Assembly (NCBI GenBank): GCA_036661515.1
Contig: JAVWYO010000014.1
Coordinates: 1 to 30,866 of the forward strand
From: HGM05232 sp036661515
Lineage (GTDB): Bacteria; Bacteroidota; Bacteroidia; Bacteroidales; Muribaculaceae
Length of the DNA: 30,866 nt
Reading direction: 5' to 3'
Notes under the pieces: generated by a model
What the model was told of the DNA's origin: nothing
The model's input: the letters and a program-made list of their open reading frames with translations, nothing else
Databases searched by the model: none
Shown: positions 8,807-16,573 of the stretch, piece by piece
Layout: each line of letters begins with the position of its first letter
Numbering within the stretch: position 1 is the first letter of the stretch
Made by a program: the position numbers and the translations under genes

Positions 8807-10385
8807 TATTTGTTATATCATTATCCGAAATACCAAAGCATCTTTTTATAGCTCTTCTTATTGCTATTGCATCTCTACCATTACCTTTGAGTATATTTAA
8901 TATTGCTTTTATATATTCATCTTTTGTGTTTAATCCACAAAGTTGAGCAACATTACTCTCAGGCAACATCGATTTTTCATTGAAAACTTTTAGCACCATT
9001 GCATAGTCAGATGTTGCTACATATTCATGAAAATCTTGGCACATAGCCTCATACATTCCACGCGGGTTAATTTCGTTTACGAGATCTACCATGTGGTCTT
9101 CCAGAGCATTAATATTTTGAAATTTGCGGTCGATTCTAAATTCTACATTACGTTTCACTTTGTGTCGAACGTGCATTAGTGCCTGTTGTTTTAGTTGCAT
9201 CTTAAACATATTTATTACAGCAATTTTCACTTTTCGGAACACGTATTCAGAATCTCTACCCCGATGCATTGCTACAGCCTTAATAACCCCCTCAAGCATA
9301 AGAATATTTTCAATTTCTGCTACATTTGGCACAAATATTTTCTTGTCGCGAAGATATTGCACCTCCTTGTCATCGCGCCTATCGCGATCAACAATGCCGT
9401 GGCTATCGAGATGATGAAATCCCTTTAAGTCATTGAATGAGCGAGTAGATTCAATGACTTTATTGCAACTACCAAGAGCTTTAACGGTATATTCCGTAAA
9501 AATTAGAGGATATAATTTTGAATCAATGCTATGTAGCTCATCGCCCTCAACAAATAGTACAGGCTTTCGGCTGCCCAGCAAGTCGAGATAAAGTTCGTCA
9601 GAGAATCCCACACCAGCAGCAATCATCTCATAATCCCACGAAGCATTTATTGGGTCAAAATTACGCACCCATATACATTTATTATCTATTCGCGAAGTAG
9701 CAAATTCAAGATCATGAGTATTATATATGAATGTGCAATCGGGACGAATTTCCTCAATAACATTCCATAGCGCTTGCATGATTGAGTGATGAAGAAAAGC
9801 GCCAGGATCGTCAACAAATATTACGGCATTTGGCACCGCATATAGTATTGCTCCAAGATAATATAGCACGGTTTTTTCGCCATCAGAGAGGCGGAATGAA
9901 GAATATGGCGCATCGCCACCCTCAGCAGTAAAAAGCAGTTTCCCCCCCTCGCGTAGGATTCTATTCTTAGGGAATACATCTTCCCAGCGCATAACCACTT
10001 TATCTAACTTAGTTGCAGGAATATCGCACGGAAGATTATTCATCAAAAGTGCCTTATAGGTCATTAAATCAACAAATTCATCATGGAGTAGCAGGAATAT
10101 TAGCTTGTCAAACTCAGATGAAGCATCAGATTTCATGAAATGGGAAGTAGAAGCCGCCTCATCAAATAGAGCGCTAATAGACCCCACCAAATAATTTTTG
10201 TCGGTTTCAGGAAATATTGCTTTCAGTGCTGATAATTTAAACGCTTTAGCGCCACACCCTTCAAGTATTTTTTTACTAAAACGAGTCTTTCCAGCCCCAT
10301 TAGCACCAATCACAGTAATCTGTCGCACATTGTGTAGAACCTCAGCTTTTGCGCCATCGATTCTTTTCGGAAGTTGTATATCCAT
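8799..10385 (-). CDS. ATPase fused to TOPRIM-like (DUF4435-type) region
   Basis: This 528-residue cytoplasmic protein has two parts. The N-terminal ABC/AAA_15-like ATPase has Walker A GANGAGKT (27-34), a signature 'LSDGEK' (166-171), Walker B 'AVIFVDDP' (187-194) and a switch His in 'NTHD' (222-225). From about residue 272 comes a TOPRIM-like part: 'FVEGD' (278-282), 'GIVDRD' (330-335) and 'VAEIENIL' (355-362). These carry the acidic residues expected of a metal-dependent nuclease or DUF4435 domain.

The same pairing is known in OLD nucleases and in the PARIS anti-phage system (AriA ATPase plus AriB DUF4435, sometimes fused). Its position here, overlapping menA by 8 bases in an otherwise housekeeping setting, argues as much for a resident cellular role as for a defence island. 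The function is not established. Confidence 0.75.
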   Translation of the reverse strand: MDIQLPKRIDGAKAEVLHNVRQITVIGANGAGKTRFSKKILEGCGAKAFKLSALKAIFPETDKNYLVGSISALFDEAASTSHFMKSDASSEFDKLIFLLLHDEFVDLMTYKALLMNNLPCDIPATKLDKVVMRWEDVFPKNRILREGGKLLFTAEGGDAPYSSFRLSDGEKTVLYYLGAILYAVPNAVIFVDDPGAFLHHSIMQALWNVIEEIRPDCTFIYNTHDLEFATSRIDNKCIWVRNFDPINASWDYEMIAAGVGFSDELYLDLLGSRKPVLFVEGDELHSIDSKLYPLIFTEYTVKALGSCNKVIESTRSFNDLKGFHHLDSHGIVDRDRRDDKEVQYLRDKKIFVPNVAEIENILMLEGVIKAVAMHRGRDSEYVFRKVKIAVINMFKMQLKQQALMHVRHKVKRNVEFRIDRKFQNINALEDHMVDLVNEINPRGMYEAMCQDFHEYVATSDYAMVLKVFNEKSMLPESNVAQLCGLNTKDEYIKAILNILKGNGRDAIAIRRAIKRCFGISDNDITNNE

Positions 10386-10536
10386 AACTCATCAACTATT
10401 TGTTCACGTAAATATATGAATTTTTCATCATTGTTGCTACATTCCACATTAATTTTAACCCATAATACTGATTTTTTATATCATGCGAAGGCTCTTTTTT
10501 TTACTCATTTCTACTTCATTATTACTATTTTTATAG

Positions 10537-10544
10537 TATATTTG
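10537..10544 (+). promoter_or_regulatory. probable -7 box for the lemA operon
   Basis: TATATTTG fits TAnnTTTG and lies 44 bases before the lemA start codon. No good TTTG sits at the usual -33 distance, so the call rests on the -7 box and position alone. Confidence 0.45.
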
Positions 10545-10588
10545 TCAAATTAACAATTAAAATAAATGCAAATAAAATTTATAAAATT

Positions 10589-11179
10589 ATGAAAAAAGGC
10601 ACAATCATTTTAATAGGTATAGCAGTCGTAATATTAGTCGCTTTCTTCTCATTTAAAGGTAGTTACAACAGTATGGTTACCCATCAAGAGGGCGTTACTG
10701 CTGCTTGGTCGCAAGTCGAGAACGTTTATCAACGTCGCGCCGATTTAATTCCTAATCTTGTTTCAACAGTCAAGGGATATGCTGCTCACGAACAACAAAC
10801 ACTCGAAGGAGTAGTAAACGCTCGCGCTAAAGCAACTCAAATGACTATTGACCCCGAAAATCTTTCGGAAGAAAGTATCAAAAAATATCAAGATGCTCAA
10901 GGCGAGCTCGGGCAAGCTCTCGGCAAGCTATTAATGATTACCGAAAACTATCCCGATCTTAAGGCTAATCAAAACTTCCTTGAACTTCAAGCTCAATTAG
11001 AGGGCACGGAAAACCGCATAACAGTAGAACGTCAAAAGTTCAACACATCAGCCAAAGAATATAATACTTATATTCGCACGTTCCCTAAAAACCTTATTGC
11101 TGGCATGTTTGGATTTGAACGCAAAGCATATTTTGAAGCTCAAGAAGGAGCAGCTACTGCACCTAAAGTAGAATTTTAG
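10589..11179 (+). CDS. lemA: LemA family protein
   Basis: The 196-residue protein has one N-terminal membrane helix (about residues 5-22) followed by a long helical domain with the family's 'AWSQVENVYQRRADLIPNLV' stretch at about 40-59. LemA proteins are membrane-anchored helical bundles whose exact role is unsettled. In many bacteria the gene stands beside TPM-domain genes, as it does here (3-base gap to the next gene), which supports the assignment and suggests a shared envelope function. A typical Bacteroidetes promoter box lies just upstream. Confidence 0.95.
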   Translation: MKKGTIILIGIAVVILVAFFSFKGSYNSMVTHQEGVTAAWSQVENVYQRRADLIPNLVSTVKGYAAHEQQTLEGVVNARAKATQMTIDPENLSEESIKKYQDAQGELGQALGKLLMITENYPDLKANQNFLELQAQLEGTENRITVERQKFNTSAKEYNTYIRTFPKNLIAGMFGFERKAYFEAQEGAATAPKVEF

Positions 11180-11182
11180 ATT

Positions 11183-11623
11183 ATGGCACTTACTTCTTTT
11201 TTATCAAAACCTCATCAAGCTCTAATAGTTAAAGCTATTGGAGAAGCCGAAAATGCTACATCGGGTGAAATACGAGTCCACATTGAGCCTAAATGCAAGG
11301 TCGAAGACCCATATCAACGCGCTATTGCTGTTTTCAACAAACTCAAAATGTATGAGACACAGCAACGTAATGGAGTGCTAATATACATCGCATATAAATC
11401 TCATCATTTTGCTATAATAGGCGATCAGGGCATTAATGAAAAGGTGCCAGCTGGATTTTGGGACGAAGAGAAAGAAATTCTCGCAAAACATCTCGCCAGC
11501 GGTGATGTGGCAAAGGGATTGTGCCTAATTATAAAGAATATTGGAGAAAATTTAAAGAGCTACTTTCCTCACCTCACAAACGATGTTAACGAACAAAGCA
11601 ATGAAATCTCTTATGAAGACTAA
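11183..11623 (+). CDS. TPM-domain protein (no signal peptide)
   Basis: This 146-residue protein has a TPM-type domain: 'AIGEAENATSGEIRVHIEP' near 18-36, then 'NGVLIYIAYKSHHFAIIGDQGI' and 'WDEEKEILAKHLASGDVAKGL'. Unlike the next gene it has neither a signal peptide nor a membrane segment, so it appears to be cytoplasmic or held by partners. TPM domains have been described as phosphatase-like or as photosystem assembly factors in other lineages; the role in Bacteroidales is not known. It is the middle gene of the lemA-TPM-TPM set, and its end overlaps the next gene. Confidence 0.88.
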   Translation: MALTSFLSKPHQALIVKAIGEAENATSGEIRVHIEPKCKVEDPYQRAIAVFNKLKMYETQQRNGVLIYIAYKSHHFAIIGDQGINEKVPAGFWDEEKEILAKHLASGDVAKGLCLIIKNIGENLKSYFPHLTNDVNEQSNEISYED

Positions 11624-12392
11624 ATATACATTTTTACGCAGCTTTTGTTGCCTATTGCTTATATCATTTACTTGTACAGTAATGGCGCAAGTGCCCGATA
11701 AGCCTAATCCACCGAAACTCGTTAATGACTTTGCTGGTATCTTGTCTATGCACGAGATACAAGTGATGGAAGATTCGCTACAAGCATTTTCTAAAAAGAC
11801 ATCTAATCAAATAGTTGTTGTTACATTAAACGATTTTGGAGGAATGGATAAAGCCCAACTTGCTTTTGAAATTGGCGAAAAATGGGGCGTAGGTAATCAA
11901 AAATTCAACAACGGTATCGTTATTCTAATAAAGCCAAAAAATAGCACAAGAGGTGAAGCATTTATTGCAACAGGTTATGGACTCGAAGGAGCACTACCCG
12001 ATGCAGCATGCAAAAGCATCATCGAAAGTGAAATGATTCCTCGATTCAAGAAAAATAACTACTTCGCGGGAATAAGCAACGCATTATCAGTAATAATGCC
12101 CATCGCAGCAGGCGAAATCACATTTGCCGACTATAAAGACAAGCAGGACCAAGAATCAATGATATTAGCATTTATACTATTCATCGTAATAATGATTGTA
12201 GTTATTATCTTAGCATATTCTAATAAAGGAAAGGACTCAGGAACAATGGGCAGTGGCGGATCCATGATGGCAGCTGGATTTTTCCTCGGAGGAGGTGGCA
12301 GAAGCTCAGGCAGTTTCGGAGGCGGAAGTGGTGGCTTTGGAGGCTTCGGCGGAGGCTCCTTCGGTGGCGGAGGCGCAGGAGGTTCCTGGTAA
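11613..12392 (+). CDS. YgcG-type TPM-domain membrane protein with Gly-rich tail
   Basis: From the ATG at 11613 the protein starts MKTKYTFLRSFCCLLLISFT and has a clean signal peptide ending near 'VMAQ'. In-frame ATGs at 11583 and 11601 would put extra residues before it, so I prefer 11613, though not firmly. After the signal comes an extracytoplasmic TPM domain ('LVNDFAGILS', 'SNQIVVVTLNDFGGMD', 'FIATGYGLEGALPDA'), one membrane helix ('MILAFILFIVIMIVVIILAY'), and a tail almost wholly of Gly, Ser and Phe. That order is the usual YgcG form. It overlaps the upstream TPM gene by 11 bases and is probably co-transcribed with lemA. Confidence 0.9.
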   Translation: MKTKYTFLRSFCCLLLISFTCTVMAQVPDKPNPPKLVNDFAGILSMHEIQVMEDSLQAFSKKTSNQIVVVTLNDFGGMDKAQLAFEIGEKWGVGNQKFNNGIVILIKPKNSTRGEAFIATGYGLEGALPDAACKSIIESEMIPRFKKNNYFAGISNALSVIMPIAAGEITFADYKDKQDQESMILAFILFIVIMIVVIILAYSNKGKDSGTMGSGGSMMAAGFFLGGGGRSSGSFGGGSGGFGGFGGGSFGGGGAGGSW

Positions 12393-12440
12393 TCATCAAT
12401 CTATCAACTCTCTGCTTTTGAACAAAAAGCTATAAAATAT

Positions 12441-12475
12441 ATATCCTATTGTGTAATAGTTACATAATAGGATAT
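12441..12475. terminator. long AT-rich hairpin, probable terminator
   Basis: A 16-bp stem with a single G-T pair is formed by 12441-12456 and 12460-12475 around the loop TAG. TCTTT follows on the plus strand. It lies 48 bases after the Gly-rich TPM gene and 17 bases before the next gene, so it could end the lemA transcript. It could also act as a leader hairpin for the lipoprotein gene. Confidence 0.6.
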
Positions 12476-12492
12476 TCTTTAAAAAAGAATTA

Positions 12493-12945
12493 ATGAAAAA
12501 AGTATTATCCAAGTTTTGGCTATTAACTATTATGTCGATATGGTTTATATCATGCACTTCTGACCGTTCTAACGGTTGGTATTACATCGCCGATGAAGAG
12601 AAAGATAGCATTTCAATAACACCCATCGTCACAGTAGCCGATTTTGAAACATTAGAATTAGATTCATCTGTAAACATTCAAAAAGGAGACGTTGTATATC
12701 AAATCTGTGGGACAATGAATAAGCAAGCATCAATGAAATGGGCAAAAGCCACAGAAAAACAAATAGGCAAACGTATAGGATTTATCTATAACAACGAGGT
12801 TATTTGTGACCCTTATGTAAATTGCAGAATAGAAAATGGTCGCTTTGCAATTTCCACAAATAAAGGATATAATCTCCAGAAACTATATAACGACCTACAG
12901 AAAGAGCTGTCTCACCAAAGAAACAGCCCTTTTTTCAGTCTATAA
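12493..12945 (+). CDS. small lipoprotein with SecD-head-like C-terminal region
   Basis: The 150-residue protein has a lipoprotein signal with the lipid-bearing Cys at 21 ('WFISC'). The C-terminal half reads 'IGKRIGFIYNNEVICDPYVN', then 'IENGRFAISTNKGYNLQKLYNDL'. This resembles the first periplasmic head subdomain of SecD, where the pattern is a conserved 'iG..iai..dg.v...P.v...I..G.f.i' followed by a helix. It is a stand-alone piece, not a SecD. The likeness is my own motif reading and needs a profile search. It ends next to a convergent operon, with a hairpin between them. Confidence 0.6.
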   Translation: MKKVLSKFWLLTIMSIWFISCTSDRSNGWYYIADEEKDSISITPIVTVADFETLELDSSVNIQKGDVVYQICGTMNKQASMKWAKATEKQIGKRIGFIYNNEVICDPYVNCRIENGRFAISTNKGYNLQKLYNDLQKELSHQRNSPFFSL

Positions 12946-12967
12946 TTGTTTACAAAACAACAATTAT
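12942..12967. terminator. hairpin between convergent genes
   Basis: ATAATTGTT (12942-12950) pairs with AACAATTAT (12959-12967) around an eight-base loop. It starts at the stop codon of the plus-strand lipoprotein gene and ends just before the stop of the minus-strand operon, so it could terminate transcription from either side. The adjacent T-runs are short. Confidence 0.55.
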
Positions 12968-12971
12968 TATT

Positions 12972-13418
12972 TTACATTCTGACCTTGCCTATTAGTTTCC
13001 TTATTTTCCCGTCAGAGATGGCTGGTGCATGCGCATCTTCGGGAAATGCTATGGCAAAATCACCTTCATTTAAATCAAAATATTGTATAGGTTTATCATC
13101 TGATAAAGCACAATCTGTATCATGAACATATTGATGAGTATAGGCTTTTATTTCACTTAGTGGCTTCCAACCTATCACTTCATGACCTTTAAGCAATACA
13201 TGCACATCAATATAATCTTGATGCATCTCAAGAATTTGTAACGATTTATCTACACCATTTACCAAAACATTATTGATGAAAAGATTATCTCCATCAAGGC
13301 TTATACGCCCAAGAGGCATTGATAATAAATTATTTGATTTTATAAAATCAAATAGTTGTTTAAATCGAGGATGTAGTCCTTCTATACGCTCACTATTTAT
13401 AATTTTAGATACGATCAT
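12972..13418 (-). CDS. YhcH/YjgK/YiaL (NanQ-like) family protein
   Basis: This is a 148-residue single-domain cupin-like protein of the DUF386 family. The visible family motifs are 'EMHQDYIDVHVLLKGHEVIGW' (about 64-84) and 'FDLNEGDFAIAFPEDAHAP' near 114-132, whose His and Glu residues form the metal or active site. In E. coli one member, NanQ, speeds the interconversion of sialic-acid anomers. As the last gene of an operon with a neuraminate lyase and epimerase, an anomerase role is the natural reading. It starts 25 bases after the transporter gene. Confidence 0.88.
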   Translation of the reverse strand: MIVSKIINSERIEGLHPRFKQLFDFIKSNNLLSMPLGRISLDGDNLFINNVLVNGVDKSLQILEMHQDYIDVHVLLKGHEVIGWKPLSEIKAYTHQYVHDTDCALSDDKPIQYFDLNEGDFAIAFPEDAHAPAISDGKIRKLIGKVRM

Positions 13419-13443
13419 TTCGTTTTATTAGTTTTTTAATATA

Positions 13444-14697
13444 TTATTGCATATTATCAGTAGTGGGGCGAAGTATTGATAATTGAAGCACAAGCGCAAC
13501 TGCCACAGCGACTGCAAGGAATGCAAATCCGAGTCCAAGATCTCCACCATCGGTCCACTCACCAAGCACATTAGTAATCATTGCTCCTGCAAATACACCT
13601 GTCATATTCATAATACCATAAGCTGTGGCTCGCTGACGTGACGGAATAAATTGGCATAAGATAGGCATATTATTTGCATCAAACATTCCATAGCCTATGC
13701 CAAAGCATAATCCTGCTCCTACAACAGCTATCATAGTATGTCCAAGTCCTAATAATAACAGAGCAGGTATCATTAGTCCAAGCCCAATTGCACTTGTATA
13801 AATACGACCACGAATATTTACACGCACCCATCTATCCGACATTATTCCACCAATCATAACACCAATAAATGATGAAAAAGCAATAGTAATAGTCGATAGA
13901 GGACCTGCTTGCGACATAGGAATACCAAGGCTTTCGGCAAACAATGTAGGAAGCCAATTCTTTGTAGCCCAACCAGGTAATGAAGGCGAAGCAAAATAGA
14001 ATAGAATCACCCAAAATGCTATGTTTGAGAAAATAAGGCCAAAGCTCTTCAAAATAGATTCTTTAGGCATACGAGATTTATTAATCACTTCTGATTTCTC
14101 AGGTTGACTTACACGTTTCTCCCGAAGAAATAGGATAAGAAAAAGAGCATAAGCTGTTCCCACTATTCCAAACCAATGAAAAGTCGTTTGCCACGAAAAA
14201 GCAGCTGCCACAGTAGCACCAAATCCACCAACAGCCTGCCCAACATAAAGTCCAGTCATGTGAATACCCACAGCAAGGCTCTTAGATTTTCCAGTGTGAT
14301 AATCAGCAATTAATGACAATCCAGCAGGGATATACAGAGCCTCACTAACTCCCATTAAAGCACGAAGCCAATATATCTGATTAAAAGTCTCACAATATCC
14401 CATTAAGAGAGTTACAAACGACCATACAAAGAGACTCACCACAATTAGCCACTTTCTGCTAATACGATCGGCAATAGCTCCAGCCACAGGACTCATAAGT
14501 CCATAAATCCATAGAAATATAGCCATTAATCGTCCAAAATTCACAGCAGATTCCAATTCAGTAATATCAATCTGCATTGACTCACGCATCGTTGAAAGCA
14601 TCTGCCTATCCATATAATTCAATAATGCCACTACCCACAGTAGCCCCACCACCACCCATGGGTAATACTTATATGCACTCAATTCTCTTTTCATCAC
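13444..14697 (-). CDS. nanT: MFS transporter, probable sialic acid importer
   Basis: This 417-residue protein has about twelve hydrophobic segments. The MFS loop 2-3 motif appears as 'GAIADRISRKW', and a second 'GGIMSDRW' in the middle marks the start of the second six-helix half. The opening 'WVVVGLLWVVALLNYMDRQM' resembles anion:cation symporter-type members. Known Bacteroides nan loci use an MFS NanT at the inner membrane, and this gene sits in the lyase/epimerase operon, 12 bases after the PKD lipoprotein gene and before the YhcH gene. The substrate is inferred from context. Confidence 0.82.
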   Translation of the reverse strand: MMKRELSAYKYYPWVVVGLLWVVALLNYMDRQMLSTMRESMQIDITELESAVNFGRLMAIFLWIYGLMSPVAGAIADRISRKWLIVVSLFVWSFVTLLMGYCETFNQIYWLRALMGVSEALYIPAGLSLIADYHTGKSKSLAVGIHMTGLYVGQAVGGFGATVAAAFSWQTTFHWFGIVGTAYALFLILFLREKRVSQPEKSEVINKSRMPKESILKSFGLIFSNIAFWVILFYFASPSLPGWATKNWLPTLFAESLGIPMSQAGPLSTITIAFSSFIGVMIGGIMSDRWVRVNIRGRIYTSAIGLGLMIPALLLLGLGHTMIAVVGAGLCFGIGYGMFDANNMPILCQFIPSRQRATAYGIMNMTGVFAGAMITNVLGEWTDGGDLGLGFAFLAVAVAVALVLQLSILRPTTDNMQ

Positions 14698-14709
14698 TTT
14701 ATACTCGTT

Positions 14710-16554
14710 TTATTTTTGTAAATGTGTGCGTTGAGGGTTTTGTCCCTTCATTGGCCATGCCGATTGAGCAAAACCAGTAGCTCCAGTATCAATTCCAAAC
14801 ATAAAAGAATTACCATCTGCATCCTCTGCTGCAACACACACAACGCCACTTGCATTCATTACAGGAGAAGCATAAGACTTAGAACCAATGTTTTTCTTAC
14901 CATATAAAGTACCATTTCCAGTAACAACATAATAGGTTCCTTTGTCGGTTATAAAATGTACATAACCACGATTGTCAACAAGAGGGACACAATTATTCAC
15001 ATCCTCATCAGTATCAAAATGCCATTTGAGTGTTCCATTGGCATTAATCGCATAAACGCCAGCCGATTTTGCACCAATATTTACTTTTCCTCCAGTAGCA
15101 TAAACCGTTCCATCTACTCCAAGCACGACTCCACCAAATTGAGTTGAATTTGCAGTTTTATAGCTCCATTTGCTTTTACCATTTGATGCAACTGCCACAA
15201 TTATACCACAATCCTTTCCTTCGGCAACAGTGTAAACCGTTCCATCAGAACCAATAGTGATATCGGCACCAGTAGTTGCAAAATCGGTGTTATACTGCCA
15301 ATTCATTGCACTTGATTGAGTGTAACTGTAAAGGCCTTCGGAACCTGTCGAACAGAAATAAATATTACCATTTTTATCAAGCGACATTCCCGATCTCACA
15401 GCTATACCAGTAGCAATAGGAGTAGCAATTCCTGTAATTGGATTTAACTTAGCTACTTGAAAAGGTGTATTCGTTAAGTGTCCAACATATATGTTTCCAG
15501 CTGCATCAATAGGTAACGTTTCATAATTAAAGTTCCCGTCTAAGCCTAAAGCGTAATGCCATTTTTCACTTCCATTATTTGACACTGCAAACACAACTGA
15601 TTTACGGGCAGCTCCCGAATTTTTCAAGTCGCGTGCTCCAATATAAATATCACCATTACTTCCAACAGATGGGCTAATAAACACTTGACGTACACCACCA
15701 TTATCATTAACTTTAGACAACGCAGCACTTGCATCAAACGACCAAACAACAGCACCAGTACTCACATTATATGCTTTTAAGGCACAATCATAAGCTTTAT
15801 TTAGAGAGTTAGCCCACATATATGCAACTGTGCCATCATTAGACATTGCAGGTGAAACGGTATTATTTATCGAGCCCTGAAGAGGAGTTCTCCATTTAAC
15901 AACCACCAAATCCATGGGGTCAATAACAACAAGATCTTTTGTAATCTCCGATTCATTACCTTTAGTGTCCTTTATCTTAAGTTTGACAGTAAAGCTACCA
16001 CTTGTGGTATAAGTCCATTTTGGGTTCTGTATATTAGAAATTGATTTCTCATTTTCTCCGAAATTCCATTCCCATGTCGCTATTGTTGCATCTTTAGCGG
16101 GTAATGATTCATCTGTAAATTGTACAGGGCTGTTCATCGCCACTTTTTCTGCAGCAACAGAGAACTTAGCATGTGCCATAGCATCGTAAGGAACTTTCAC
16201 CTCTATTGATTTTGTGACATTTGCAGCGCGTCCATTATTATCTTTTACCGTTAGCCTTACTACAAATCTTCCAACTTTTTTAAACGTATAAACAGGATTT
16301 TGTTCTATTGATACTTCGGTCGTGTTATCTGCATTTTCCGAATCAAAATTCCATTTCCACCCTACAATTTTAGTGTTATTTGTTGGAACCGACTTATCGG
16401 TAAATTGAATAGGCTCACCAAGTTCAATAGTTGTTGAACTTGCATCAAATAGCGGCTTTGCAGCTGTATTATACAATGTTTCATCGGGATTACAAGATGT
16501 TATAACAAAAAGTGTAATAATTCCCAATAATAAATTACTAAATATTTTTTTCAT
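14710..16554 (-). CDS. lipoprotein with two PKD domains and a PQQ-type beta-propeller
   Basis: I place the start at 16554 (MKKIFSNLLLGIITLFVITSC). It gives a proper lipoprotein signal with Cys21 and a 19-base gap to the upstream gene, whereas the upstream ATG at 16590 would overlap it. After the Cys, 'NPDE' is acidic, as in surface lipoproteins of the phylum. Two PKD domains follow (about 33-121 and 126-211), each with a 'WxWNF' core. Then comes a propeller of repeated 'DGTVY', 'NGNIYF' and 'GYVHF' strands with Trp-rich blades (to residue 614).

There is no evident catalytic centre. Within a SusC/SusD operon the simplest role is glycan binding at the surface, as a surface glycan-binding protein, but this is inferred. 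Confidence 0.75.
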   Translation of the reverse strand: MKKIFSNLLLGIITLFVITSCNPDETLYNTAAKPLFDASSTTIELGEPIQFTDKSVPTNNTKIVGWKWNFDSENADNTTEVSIEQNPVYTFKKVGRFVVRLTVKDNNGRAANVTKSIEVKVPYDAMAHAKFSVAAEKVAMNSPVQFTDESLPAKDATIATWEWNFGENEKSISNIQNPKWTYTTSGSFTVKLKIKDTKGNESEITKDLVVIDPMDLVVVKWRTPLQGSINNTVSPAMSNDGTVAYMWANSLNKAYDCALKAYNVSTGAVVWSFDASAALSKVNDNGGVRQVFISPSVGSNGDIYIGARDLKNSGAARKSVVFAVSNNGSEKWHYALGLDGNFNYETLPIDAAGNIYVGHLTNTPFQVAKLNPITGIATPIATGIAVRSGMSLDKNGNIYFCSTGSEGLYSYTQSSAMNWQYNTDFATTGADITIGSDGTVYTVAEGKDCGIIVAVASNGKSKWSYKTANSTQFGGVVLGVDGTVYATGGKVNIGAKSAGVYAINANGTLKWHFDTDEDVNNCVPLVDNRGYVHFITDKGTYYVVTGNGTLYGKKNIGSKSYASPVMNASGVVCVAAEDADGNSFMFGIDTGATGFAQSAWPMKGQNPQRTHLQK

Positions 16555-16573
16555 TTTAATAATTGTTTTAAGG

